From: an uncultured Oscillospiraceae bacterium
GTDB taxonomy: Bacteria; Bacillota; Clostridia; Oscillospirales; Oscillospiraceae
DNA: 42,479 nucleotides
Assembly: GCA_900763965.1 (NCBI GenBank)
Contig: CAAFMG010000086.1
Coordinates: 1-42,479, forward strand
Direction of reading: 5' to 3'
The notes beneath the pieces are model-generated. The model ran no database searches. It saw only the letters and a program-made list of their open reading frames with translations, and was not told the origin of the DNA. Positions 31,095-39,555 of this stretch are shown here, in pieces (the stretch's first letter is position 1; each line of letters begins with the position of its first letter). The translations under genes and the position numbers were made by a program.

Positions 31095-31981
31095 ACGTTC
31101 TCCTCCTCTCTCTTTCTCAGTCTCAGGAAGAACAGGGTGATGAATGCCATGACCAGAACGAATACGATGGCCAGGGCTGCGGCATAGCCTGCATCATAGT
31201 ATTTCAGGCCCTGCTTGTAAATGAAGTTGGGCAGCATTTCCGTTGCGGTGCCCGGGCCGCCGTTGGTCATGGTGTACACCGTATCAAAGACCTTGAAGGC
31301 ATCGGTAAAGCGCATCATCACCACGATCACCAGAACCGGCTTGATCAGAGGCAGGACGATCTTCCAGAAGATCTGCCGGGGGGTGGCACCGTCCACCAGA
31401 GCCGCCTGAATGCAGTCCTGGGGCAGCGCCTTCAAACCGGCGGCGCAGATCACGGTGACCCAGGGGGTCAGCTGCCAGACGTTGACCAGCAGCACAGAAA
31501 CCTTCGCCATGGTGGGATCCGCCAGCCACTGCACTCCCTCCACCCCGAAAAAGCTCAGAAAATAATTCAGAACGCCGGTGGAGGCATCCATCATCATTCT
31601 CCACAGGGTACCGATGGCAACAGGGGCCATGATCATGGGGATCATGAAAATGGAGGTTGCCACCCGGGACCACATGCTGTCCGAGCAAATGACCATGGCC
31701 ACCATCAGGCCCAGGACTACCTCCAGGGCCACGGAAATAAAGGCAAAGGTCAGGGTGTTCAGGGTGCTGGTGTGCAGCATGGTGTCGCTGAACATTCTGG
31801 CGTAGTTATCCAGACCAACAAACACCGGCACCTGGTTGGGCAGGTTCAGCTTGAGACGGAAGAAGCTGAGGTAGACGGAGTACAGCAGCGGGAACAGGGC
31901 CGTTACCGCCAAGAATATCAGAGTCGGCATCAGAAATGCCCAGCAGGCGAATTTTTCACTTCTCCTTTTTTGCAATTTCAT
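31088..31981 (-). CDS. CUT1 carbohydrate ABC transporter permease, MalF-like
   Basis: The 297-residue permease has six helices. The N-terminus is basic (KLQKRRSEK), followed by ACWAFLMPTLIFLAVTALFP, the usual start of MalF/UgpA-type subunits. The EAA loop reads QAALVDGATPRQIFWKIVLP. It lies between the binding-protein gene (87-bp gap upstream) and the MalG-like gene (7-bp overlap). The start at 31981 has AGAAAAGGTGATGCC upstream. Confidence 0.88.
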   Translation of the reverse strand: MKLQKRRSEKFACWAFLMPTLIFLAVTALFPLLYSVYLSFFRLKLNLPNQVPVFVGLDNYARMFSDTMLHTSTLNTLTFAFISVALEVVLGLMVAMVICSDSMWSRVATSIFMIPMIMAPVAIGTLWRMMMDASTGVLNYFLSFFGVEGVQWLADPTMAKVSVLLVNVWQLTPWVTVICAAGLKALPQDCIQAALVDGATPRQIFWKIVLPLIKPVLVIVVMMRFTDAFKVFDTVYTMTNGGPGTATEMLPNFIYKQGLKYYDAGYAAALAIVFVLVMAFITLFFLRLRKREEENVW

Positions 31982-32068
31982 AGGGGCATCACCTTTTCTT
32001 ATAGTGGTTGTTTTGATAAAATTTGGCCGGAGAAGGATATTCTCCGGCCAAAGGGGATCTGCAATGGT

Positions 32069-33367
32069 TTAGTGGTTGTAGTTCTTGATGCCGGCCTCGG
32101 GGGGAGAGTTTTTCAGTGCGGCAGTCAGTGCCTCATTCAGCTGCTTGACAGCATCCTCCAGACCGATCTGATCGGACAGGTAGGAGCCGACGATGGTGTT
32201 GATCATGGAGTCAGCTTCCACGGAAGCGGGGATCCGCCACCACATATTGGCAGTATTCAGAGCTTCCCGGACAGCCTTGAAATCAGCCATCTTTTCCTGC
32301 TCCCAGAAAGCCTTCCGGGGGGAGAAGATCGCGAACTCGTCATAGAACCGATCCTGCATCTCAGCGCTGGTATACATCTTGACCCACTCCCAGGCCAGAT
32401 CCTTGTTTTTGGAACCGGCAGGGATAGCCACGTCCCATGCGGACAGCAGGGTCAGGCCGGTCTTGCCGGCGGGCAGGACATCCAGTGCCCACTTGCCAAC
32501 AATCTTGGACTGTGCGGGGTCATCGGCTCTCTGGGTCACGCCCAAGGTGGGCCAGGTTTCACAGACGGCAGCCTTGCCGTCCAGGAATGCCTGAATGGAT
32601 TCGTCAACGCCCCAAGCCAGGTTGGCAGGATCGGACAGAGCCTTCAGCGCATACAGGTGCTCCAGAGCGGCCCGGGTCTCAGGGCTGTCGATGGTGACAT
32701 TCCAGTCCTCATCTGCCCAGTTGCCGCCCATGGACCACAGGACATAGTCAAACACGCCGCCCAGCTGACCGGCCACTTCGGAAACGGTCACGCCGTAAAC
32801 GCCGTTGGCAGGATCATTGACCTTGGCCAGAGCTTCCCGGTAGCCTTCCCAGGTGTCGGGGATGCCGTCAGGCAGCAGATCGGTGCGGTAGGCAAAGACC
32901 TGAGGGGTGTTGGCGTTGGGGATACCAACATAGGTGCCCTGCCACTGGCCGCAGTTTGCCAGCACGTTGTCGATCCACACGGTCATATCGTAGTTGTCCC
33001 GTTCAACATAGCTGTTCAGGGGTTCCAGGAAGGGGGCAAATTCACCGTCCCACTGGGATGCCACGTCGATAACATCATAGGAGCCGGTCATGGAGGTCAG
33101 GTCCAGCAGGGCCTTCTCGTGCAGGGTCAGGTAGGGGTAGTCAACGACTTCCACCTTGGCGCCGGTAGCCGCCTCGAATTCGGCAGCCATGCTGCGGGCA
33201 GCATCGGCATAGACACCGGACATGTACAGTACAGTCAGGGTCTGACCGGCATAGGGCAGGCCGTCCGCCTTGGCATCATTCTTGGGAGCGGGTGCCTGAG
33301 AGCCGCCGCAGGCTGTCATGGAAAAGACCATAACCAGCGCCAGCAGCAATGCGAGCAGTTTCTTCAT
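32069..33367 (-). CDS. sugar-binding lipoprotein of a CUT1 ABC transporter
   Basis: The 432-residue extracellular solute-binding protein of family 1 has a signal peptide and the lipobox MTAC (Cys20), then a short linker. The mature domain begins LPYAGQTLTVLYMSG and contains the family-1 hinge pattern, with SQWDGEFAPFLEPLNSYV and DGKAAVCETWPTLG. The ATG at 33367 follows TAGGAGGAAAAAC; the frame continues upstream into the promoter. It heads the operon with the two permeases, but no MsmK/UgpC-type ATPase follows, so a shared ATPase encoded elsewhere is expected. Confidence 0.9.
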   Translation of the reverse strand: MKKLLALLLALVMVFSMTACGGSQAPAPKNDAKADGLPYAGQTLTVLYMSGVYADAARSMAAEFEAATGAKVEVVDYPYLTLHEKALLDLTSMTGSYDVIDVASQWDGEFAPFLEPLNSYVERDNYDMTVWIDNVLANCGQWQGTYVGIPNANTPQVFAYRTDLLPDGIPDTWEGYREALAKVNDPANGVYGVTVSEVAGQLGGVFDYVLWSMGGNWADEDWNVTIDSPETRAALEHLYALKALSDPANLAWGVDESIQAFLDGKAAVCETWPTLGVTQRADDPAQSKIVGKWALDVLPAGKTGLTLLSAWDVAIPAGSKNKDLAWEWVKMYTSAEMQDRFYDEFAIFSPRKAFWEQEKMADFKAVREALNTANMWWRIPASVEADSMINTIVGSYLSDQIGLEDAVKQLNEALTAALKNSPPEAGIKNYNH

Positions 33368-33462
33368 AGTTTTTCCTCCTAACAACATAGATGCGATGCG
33401 CCGGTGCTTCCTCATCACCAGCCGCCGGAAATGCAACGCTTTGGTCGACATTCCTAAATAAT

Positions 33463-33491
33463 ATTATCCTTAACACAGCTTTAAAAGTCAA
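33463..33491 (-). promoter_or_regulatory. promoter of the sugar transporter operon
   Basis: On the minus strand TTGACT (33491-33486), a 17-bp spacer and GATAAT (33468-33463) form a good sigma-A promoter, leaving a leader of about 90 bases. Confidence 0.75.
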
Positions 33492-33574
33492 TAGTGACAA
33501 AACCTAAAAAAGTGCCCCCCAATTTGTGCATAATTTCATACAAAAAGCGCATCCTCGTCATTCGCTCTCAAAGC

Positions 33575-33606
33575 AAAAAAGGGCCCGCCGCTTTTGCGGC
33601 AGGCCC
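33575..33606 (-). terminator. glycyl-tRNA synthetase terminator
   Basis: On the minus strand GGGCCTGCCGC and GCGGCGGGCCC form an 11-bp stem (one mismatched pair) with an AAAA loop, followed by TTTTTT. It lies 18 bp beyond the stop codon. Confidence 0.88.
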
Positions 33607-33623
33607 TTTGGGTTGAATTGAAA

Positions 33624-35054
33624 TTAATATGCGATCTTGGCGGTGATATATTCCTTCAGCTGGCTGATGGGGATACGCACCTGCTCCATGGTGTCCCGGT
33701 CACGGACGGTGACGCAGTTGTCGGCAGGGGTATTCTCGTCGCCCACGGTCTGGAAGTCCACGGTGATGCACAGGGGGGTGCCGATCTCGTCCTCACGGCG
33801 ATAGCGCTTGCCGATGGAACCGGCATCGTCGAAGTCCACCATGAAGTCCCGGGACAGCTCGCGGTAGATTTCCTCGGCCTTAGGGCTGAGCTTCTTGCTC
33901 AGAGGCAGGACGGCAGCCTTGAAGGGAGCCAGAGCGGGATGGAAACGCATAACGGTGCGGATATCCTCCTTGCCGTTCTTGTCGGTGCCCACCACTTCCT
34001 CGTCGTAAGCCTCGCACAGGAAGGCCAGGGTCACACGGTCGCAGCCCAGAGAAGGCTCCACAACGTAGGGGATATAGTGCTCGTTGCGCTCCTGGTCAAA
34101 GTAGGTCATATCCTTGCCGGAGGTCTTCTGGTGAGCGGTCAGGTCGAAGTTGGTGCGGGATGCCACGCCCCACAGCTCGCCCCAGCCGAAGGGGAATACG
34201 AACTCGAAGTCGGTGGTGGCGTTGGAATAGTGGGACAGCTCCTCAGGCTCATGGTCACGCAGGCGCAGGTTCTCATCCCGGATGCCCAGATCCAGCAGCC
34301 ACTTGTGGCAGTAATCCTTCCAGTAGGCGAACCACTCCAGCTCGGTGCCGGGCTGGCAGAAGAACTCCAGCTCCATCTGCTCGAACTCACGGGTACGGAA
34401 GGTGAAGTTACCGGGGCTGATCTCGTTACGGAAGGACTTGCCCACCTGGCAGATGCCGAAGGGCAGCTTCCGGCGGGTGGTACGCTGGACATTCTGGAAG
34501 TTGACGAAAATGCCCTGTGCAGTTTCCGGACGCAGGTACACCACGTTCTTGGCATCCTCGGTAACGCCCTGGAAGGTCTTGAACATCAGGTTGAACTTGC
34601 GGATATCGGTCCAGTCAAAGCCGCCGCAGGAGGGGCAGCCGATGTGATGCTCGTTGATGAAGGCAACCATGTCCTCCTGGCTCATGGCATCCACGCTGTG
34701 CTCCAGGTGGAAGTCATTCTTCTGGCACCAGTCCTCAATGACCTTATCGGCACGGAAGCGCTCCTTACAAGCCTTGCAGTCCATGAGAGGATCGGAAAAT
34801 CCACCCACATGGCCGGAGGCCACCCAGGTCTGGGGATTCATCAGGATGGCAGCGTCCATACCCACGTTGTAGGGGTTCTCCTGGACGAACTTCTTCCACC
34901 ATGCCTTCTTGACGTTGTTCTTCAGTTCCACACCCAGAGGGCCGTAGTCCCAGGTGTTGGCCAGGCCGCCGTAGATCTCACTGCCGGCAAAGATAAAGCC
35001 GCGGTTCTTGCACAGATTGGCAACCTGTTCCATGGTCTTGTCGATGTTTTTCAT
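33624..35054 (-). CDS. glyS: glycyl-tRNA synthetase, alpha2 class II type
   Basis: The 476-residue enzyme charges tRNA(Gly). It is the single-chain dimeric type, not the alpha/beta tetramer. Class II features are visible: VYLRPETAQGIFVNF and FRNEISPGNFTFRTREFEQME (motif 2 region), and a motif 3-like PYVVEPSLGCDRVTLAF. Cysteine pairs CKAC and CPSC in the insertion suggest a zinc site. The C-terminal anticodon-binding domain follows from about residue 375. Of two close ATGs I choose 35054, eight bases after GGGAGG. It is monocistronic. No T-box fits in its short leader. Confidence 0.95.
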   Translation of the reverse strand: MKNIDKTMEQVANLCKNRGFIFAGSEIYGGLANTWDYGPLGVELKNNVKKAWWKKFVQENPYNVGMDAAILMNPQTWVASGHVGGFSDPLMDCKACKERFRADKVIEDWCQKNDFHLEHSVDAMSQEDMVAFINEHHIGCPSCGGFDWTDIRKFNLMFKTFQGVTEDAKNVVYLRPETAQGIFVNFQNVQRTTRRKLPFGICQVGKSFRNEISPGNFTFRTREFEQMELEFFCQPGTELEWFAYWKDYCHKWLLDLGIRDENLRLRDHEPEELSHYSNATTDFEFVFPFGWGELWGVASRTNFDLTAHQKTSGKDMTYFDQERNEHYIPYVVEPSLGCDRVTLAFLCEAYDEEVVGTDKNGKEDIRTVMRFHPALAPFKAAVLPLSKKLSPKAEEIYRELSRDFMVDFDDAGSIGKRYRREDEIGTPLCITVDFQTVGDENTPADNCVTVRDRDTMEQVRIPISQLKEYITAKIAY

Positions 35055-35094
35055 TTTCATTTCCTCCCAACTCTTTATTCGATATTGGATTATC

Positions 35095-35123
35095 ATTATA
35101 GCGAATATCCTGATAAAAATCAA
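35095..35123 (-). promoter_or_regulatory. glyS promoter
   Basis: On the minus strand TTGATT (35123-35118), a 17-bp spacer and TATAAT (35100-35095) form a strong sigma-A promoter. Confidence 0.8.
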
Positions 35124-35151
35124 GCACTATATTGAAAATACAGATAATTAG

Positions 35152-35370
35152 GGAAGCTCTGATTAAATTGGCAAGAGCTGGGAGCGAGAGATTTTGTCCC
35201 AAGATAAAGTTTGGAAAACGCAGGAATACTGGATGTACCCGCAAGGGGTATGCCGCATCCGCAAGCCAGCTTACGCTGGCAACGGCTACGCTATATTTCA
35301 AGTTTTTCAAACTGCAATATTGGGGCAAAAGATCCGCTCGCCAGCCGCCGACGATTTATTCAGAGTTTCC
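35152..35370. mobile_element. 219-bp MITE with TTAG target duplication
   Basis: The terminal inverted repeats GGAAGCTCTGATTAAAT (35152-35168) and ATTTATTCAGAGTTTCC (35354-35370) match at 15 of 17 positions. The same four bases, TTAG, flank both ends (35148-35151 and 35371-35374), as expected for a target duplication of the YTAR type used by IS5-family transposases. Inward of the ends the two halves keep pairing (for example TTTTGTCCCAA against TTGGGGCAAAA), so the whole element can fold into one long hairpin. It holds no open frame of note and therefore needs a transposase supplied elsewhere. Confidence 0.75.
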
Positions 35371-36210
35371 TTAGGGTTCTGCGTCAACAGCAGGTTCCTG
35401 ATAACGGAACGCCTCTCCCAGGTCGGAGATCATGGCCTCGTACACACGCTCACCGATCTGAACGGTGGTCAGACCCTTCAGTTCCTCGGCGGGGATCACC
35501 TCCACCAGATGCACAGGCACATCGGTGTGCTTCAGCCTTGCCATGTTCTTGAAGATCTGCCGGGTGTTTTGCAGGGTGCAGACCACAATGGGCACATTGG
35601 CCTTCTGGGCGATCTTGAACACGCCGTTGCGGAAGGGGTGCAGCTTGCCGTCCTTGCTGGTGTAGCCCTCGGGGAACACACAGATGGAGACCTTGTCCTC
35701 CTTGAGAAGCTGGATGCACTTGAGGATGGTTTTCAGCGCCGCCCGGTCATTGTTCCGGTCGATGGGCTGGCACAGGATCTTGTGCATGATCTTACCCACA
35801 AGGAACACCGAATCATTCTCCTGCTTGGTCACAAAAGCCAGCTGGCTGTTTTTGAAGCAGTGCAGCAGCACACCGGGGTCGGCAATGAACAGATGGTTGC
35901 ACACCAGCAGGAACCGACCGTCGGTGGGAACCTTTTCCAGACCCTGGGTATGCAGGCGGATGCCCACAATGGAGATCAGAGCCTCGATATAGGGGTGCAT
36001 GAGGCGGCGGAAAAACCGGCTGTCCTCCTCCTGAGTCTTGCTCATATCCACCGTGGCACAGCAGATCCACAAAAACAGAACAGACAGCAGCAGCAGTCCC
36101 AGGTCAAAGCCCAGAAACAGCAGGGGCAGGGACCAAACCGGGGTGCCCGCCACAAAAAATACCAACGCAGCCAGGACAAGTGCCAGCAGCGCAATTCCTT
36201 TCAGAAGCAA
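35371..36210 (-). CDS. plsC: 1-acyl-sn-glycerol-3-phosphate acyltransferase, PlsC-like
   Basis: The 279-residue membrane-anchored acyltransferase makes phosphatidic acid from lysophosphatidic acid. Two N-terminal helices (about residues 5-50) precede the catalytic block NHLFIADP (the H-X4-D motif) and the substrate motif FPEGYTS. The start is TTG at 36210 behind TGGAGGGATTTTT; no ATG is suitably placed. Its stop codon TAA lies in the target duplication of the MITE, whose end begins at the very next base. It is monocistronic and faces the operon at 36405. Confidence 0.88.
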   Translation of the reverse strand: MLLKGIALLALVLAALVFFVAGTPVWSLPLLFLGFDLGLLLLSVLFLWICCATVDMSKTQEEDSRFFRRLMHPYIEALISIVGIRLHTQGLEKVPTDGRFLLVCNHLFIADPGVLLHCFKNSQLAFVTKQENDSVFLVGKIMHKILCQPIDRNNDRAALKTILKCIQLLKEDKVSICVFPEGYTSKDGKLHPFRNGVFKIAQKANVPIVVCTLQNTRQIFKNMARLKHTDVPVHLVEVIPAEELKGLTTVQIGERVYEAMISDLGEAFRYQEPAVDAEP

Positions 36211-36308
36211 AAAAATCCCTCCAGAGTTATCATCGTGACAGTATTATACTCCCATTTTTCAAAACAAACAAGTATTATTTCCATTTCCTGAGAAATTTCA
36301 TGTTCCTC

Positions 36309-36337
36309 TGGAAATGATCCCCAAAAAATGTTATAAT
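36309..36337 (+). promoter_or_regulatory. promoter of the five-gene operon
   Basis: TGGAAA (36309-36314), a 17-bp spacer and a perfect TATAAT (36332-36337) form a reasonable promoter about 60 bp before the first start codon. Confidence 0.6.
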
Positions 36338-36404
36338 GGAGGGTACGAAATCCGTGCGCCCGGTCGGATGCCGAACGCACCTGAAAACCACGGGAGGTAT
36401 CCTT

Positions 36405-37151
36405 ATGAGATCCACGCAATCTGACCGCCGCCTGCCGCTGCTGGCCGCCGCCCTGGGCGTACTGACCCTGGCCCTTCGCACTGGGCTGCTCCTAATAGGA
36501 ACGGATGAGAAGGGCCTTCTGGTTCCCTGGCATCCCCTGGCGATTCTGACCTGGGCAGCCACCGCCGGCACAGTCGTTTATTTCGTTCTGACCCTGCGCC
36601 GGAAGCCCGGCTCCCAGCTGTATGCAGATAACTTTTCTGCCAGCACCCCTGCCGCTCTGGGCTGCTTTGCCCTGGCCGCCGGGATCGCCCTGACGGTGCT
36701 GTTATCATGGCCCGGTGCTTCCAAAATCGAGCTGACCCGGAATCTCTTTGGAATCCTGGCAGTGCCCAGTTTTGTTTGGGCAGGGATCCTGCGCCGCCGG
36801 GGGCAGCCCCCCTTCTTCCTGGGGAATGTGTGCGTGTGCATCTACTTTACCCTCTATGCCGTCAGCCACTACCGCCCCTGGTGCAGCCAGCCCCAGCTGC
36901 AATGGGTGTTCTTCTCCGCGGCGGCCCTGCTGCTGCTCTGCCTGTTTGCCTACGCCCAGGCCGCCTTTGCCGCCGATATGGGAAGCGGCCGGATGCAGCC
37001 TTTGACCGGACTGCTGGCAGGGTTCTGCGCCATTGCCGCCATCCCCGGCGGAGACGATCCTCTGCTTCTGCTGTGCAGCGCCCTGTGGGCACTAAGCAAC
37101 CTGTGCCGGATCCAGCCTGATACCGAGGAAACCCGCCATGAAGCTGCCTGA
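36405..37151 (+). CDS. polytopic membrane protein of unknown function
   Basis: The 248-residue protein has about six or seven hydrophobic helices and a basic N-terminus (STQSDRRLP). No catalytic motif is visible. The ATG at 36405 follows CGGGAGGTATC. It is the first gene of the rightward operon and overlaps the CCA-adding enzyme gene by 14 bases, so expression is probably coupled. I do not recognise the family. Confidence 0.75.
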   Translation: MRSTQSDRRLPLLAAALGVLTLALRTGLLLIGTDEKGLLVPWHPLAILTWAATAGTVVYFVLTLRRKPGSQLYADNFSASTPAALGCFALAAGIALTVLLSWPGASKIELTRNLFGILAVPSFVWAGILRRRGQPPFFLGNVCVCIYFTLYAVSHYRPWCSQPQLQWVFFSAAALLLLCLFAYAQAAFAADMGSGRMQPLTGLLAGFCAIAAIPGGDDPLLLLCSALWALSNLCRIQPDTEETRHEAA

Positions 37152-38472
37152 TTCCGTTCGGCGGTGCATTGACCGGCTGGAGGATGGAGGCTACAGCACC
37201 TATGTGGTGGGCGGCAGTGTCCGGGATGCCTGCCTGGGGCTGACACCCCACGACTATGACCTGTGTACCGCCGCCCTGCCGGAGGAAATACAGCGGATCT
37301 TTGCCGACCATTCCCTGGTGCTGGCAGGGGTGAAGCACGGAACCGTGGGTGTCATTACCGAAGACGGCGTGGTGGAGATCACCACCTTCCGCCAGGAGGG
37401 GGACTATTCCGACAGCCGCCACCCGGCCTGGGTGCGGTTCGTTCCCAATGTGGAGGCAGATTTGGCCCGCCGGGATTTTACCGTCAACGCCATGGCCTAC
37501 TCCCCTACCCGGGGCTTTGCCGATCCCTTCGGGGGCCGGGAGGATCTGAAAAGCGGGATTCTCCGGGCTGTGGGAGATCCTGCCGCCCGGTTTCAGGAGG
37601 ATGCTCTGCGGATCTTACGGGGGGTGCGGTTTGCCGTCCGCTTCCACCTGACCGTGGCACCGGAGACGGAAAAAGCCATGAATGCCCTGGCCTGGCGGAT
37701 AGACAAGCTGGCCCGGGAGCGGGTATTTGAGGAGCTGTGTCAGCTGCTGCCTCTGGTTAGCGCCCAGGATCTGATCCGCTTTGCCCCGGTGATCACCGAG
37801 GCCATTCCCGAAATGAAGCCTATGGTGGGCTTTGACCAGCATTCTCCCCACCATGCCTATGATGTCTACACCCACACTGCCCTGGTCACCGAGGGTGTTC
37901 CGGGACAGCTGGTGGTGCGGTGGGCGGCGCTGCTTCACGATGTGGGCAAGCCTGCCAATTTTTCCCTGGATGCCGAGGGCCGGGGCCACTTTATCGGCCA
38001 CGCCCAAAAGGGTGCCCAGATCGCTGACGGCATCCTGCTTCGCTTAAAAGCCCCCACCGCCCTGCGGCAGCAGGTGGTGCTGCTGATCGCCCAGCACATG
38101 ACCCTGCTGGCCCCGGACAAAAAGCTGCTGCGCCGCCGCCTTGCCCAGTACAGCTGGCAGACGGTGCAGTTCCTGCTGGATTTGCAGCGGGCGGATTTTG
38201 GCAACAAGGGCGTTCTGGGGGTCACCCCGGATTTTGACGGAATCCAGCACCTTTTGCAGGTCATCGCCCAGGAAAACGCCTGCCTGTCCTTAAAGGATCT
38301 GGCGGTCAATGGCAATGACCTGCTGGCTCTGGGCTATACCGGCCGGCAGATTGGCGTCCGGCTGAACCGGCTGCTGGAGCTGGTGCTGGAGGAAAAATGT
38401 GAAAATACCAAGCCGGCCCTATTGGCTGCGCTGAAAAATCTGCAACAAACAGGAGGGAACGACCATACATAA
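37138..38472 (+). CDS. cca: CCA tRNA nucleotidyltransferase with HD domain
   Basis: This 444-residue class II nucleotidyltransferase adds or repairs the 3'-terminal CCA of tRNA. The N-terminal catalytic head has GGSVRD and the metal-binding HDYDLCTAA; RRDFTVNAMAY and RILRGVRFAVRF follow as family markers. An HD domain (LLHDVGKP, then HAQKGA) sits in the C-terminal half, as in bacterial enzymes with extra phosphohydrolase activity. The ATG at 37138 lies inside the end of the preceding gene, and its own end overlaps the next gene by eight bases. Confidence 0.93.
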   Translation: MKLPDSVRRCIDRLEDGGYSTYVVGGSVRDACLGLTPHDYDLCTAALPEEIQRIFADHSLVLAGVKHGTVGVITEDGVVEITTFRQEGDYSDSRHPAWVRFVPNVEADLARRDFTVNAMAYSPTRGFADPFGGREDLKSGILRAVGDPAARFQEDALRILRGVRFAVRFHLTVAPETEKAMNALAWRIDKLARERVFEELCQLLPLVSAQDLIRFAPVITEAIPEMKPMVGFDQHSPHHAYDVYTHTALVTEGVPGQLVVRWAALLHDVGKPANFSLDAEGRGHFIGHAQKGAQIADGILLRLKAPTALRQQVVLLIAQHMTLLAPDKKLLRRRLAQYSWQTVQFLLDLQRADFGNKGVLGVTPDFDGIQHLLQVIAQENACLSLKDLAVNGNDLLALGYTGRQIGVRLNRLLELVLEEKCENTKPALLAALKNLQQTGGNDHT

Positions 38473-39538
38473 CTCTCAGAAAAAAAAGGGGCAGAGCCTT
38501 CTTACCAAGCTTCTCATTTCCGCCATCACCCTGATCCTCTGTGCGCTGGGTGTTCTGCTTCCCCAGGAGGAGGGGGAAACGCTGCCGGTTTCCGGCGGCA
38601 GTCTCACCGTCCACTTTATTGACGTGGGTCAGGCGGACTGCGCTCTGCTGGAGTGCGGCGGACAGACCATGCTCATTGACGGTGGCAACGTGGATGACAG
38701 CCAGCTGGTGGTATCCTATCTGGATCAGATGGGGGTGCAGAATCTTAACTATGTGGTTTGCAGCCACGCCCATGAGGATCATGTGGGCGGACTGGCCGCC
38801 GTGCTGGCAAAATATCCGGCTGACAGGGTCTATTCTCCGGTGACGGCGTATTCCTCCAAGGCCTTCTCCGACTTTGCCAAAAAGGCCCAGGCCCAGGGGC
38901 TGTCCCTCACCGTTCCCAGTCCCGGAGATCGCTTTTCCCTGGGAGAGGCCAATGTGGTGATCCTGGGGCCGGTGAAGGAATATGAGCAGATCAACAACAC
39001 CTCCATCGTCCTGAAGGTCAGCTACGGCCAGAGCGATTTCCTCTTTACCGGGGATATGGAGACCACCGCCGAACGGGATATGCTGGACTACTGGCAGGAT
39101 CAGGGCTTTGAAGCGGAGGTGCTGAAGGTGGGCCACCACGGCTCCAACACCTCCAGCGGCTACCGTCTGCTGTACTACACCGATCCGGACTACGGCGTGA
39201 TCTCCGTGGGCACCGGAAACAGCTACGGCCACCCCCACGAGGAGCCCCTGTCCCGCTTCCGGGATGCGGGAATGGTGATCTTGCGCACCGACGAGCTGGG
39301 GCATATCATCGCCCGCACCGACGGTCAGGATCTCACCTTCACCTGGCAGAACCAGAACGCCCAGCCGGCAGCTGTGGAGCCGGGGGACGGCACCGACTTT
39401 TACGGAAACAAAAAGTCCCACAAATTCCACGATGCATCCTGCAAAAATCTTCCCAGCGAACAAAACCGCATTGTATTTTCCAACTACGGACAGGCCATCG
39501 CCCAGGGCTATGAACCCTGCGGCAGCTGCATCCGCTAA
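38465..39538 (+). CDS. ComEC-like metallo-beta-lactamase-fold hydrolase with C-terminal Cys domain, AUA start
   Basis: The 357-residue protein has an N-terminal anchor helix (about 15-35: LLISAITLILCALGVLLP) and a metallo-hydrolase domain beginning LTVHFIDVGQADCALLE. It has the metal motif HAHEDH and the later GDMET and GHHGSNTSS blocks. This is the exported hydrolase type related to the ComEC C-terminal domain. A small Cys/His tail domain follows (KSHKFHDASC...CGSC), of the kind appended to secreted nucleases. There is no ATG, GTG or TTG before the catalytic core. The only well-placed codon is AUA at 38465, seven bases after GGAGGG and overlapping the cca stop (ATACATAA). A G-to-A sequence error is possible. 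Confidence 0.82.
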   Translation: MHNSQKKKGQSLLTKLLISAITLILCALGVLLPQEEGETLPVSGGSLTVHFIDVGQADCALLECGGQTMLIDGGNVDDSQLVVSYLDQMGVQNLNYVVCSHAHEDHVGGLAAVLAKYPADRVYSPVTAYSSKAFSDFAKKAQAQGLSLTVPSPGDRFSLGEANVVILGPVKEYEQINNTSIVLKVSYGQSDFLFTGDMETTAERDMLDYWQDQGFEAEVLKVGHHGSNTSSGYRLLYYTDPDYGVISVGTGNSYGHPHEEPLSRFRDAGMVILRTDELGHIIARTDGQDLTFTWQNQNAQPAAVEPGDGTDFYGNKKSHKFHDASCKNLPSEQNRIVFSNYGQAIAQGYEPCGSCIR

Positions 39539-39555
39539 ACCCAAGGAGGTTCCCT

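Noticed and set aside
38541..38843. Alternative frame over the start of the ComEC-like hydrolase
   Set aside because: It is a different frame from the metallo-hydrolase domain, with an arginine- and cysteine-rich random product. It does not supply the missing N-terminus.
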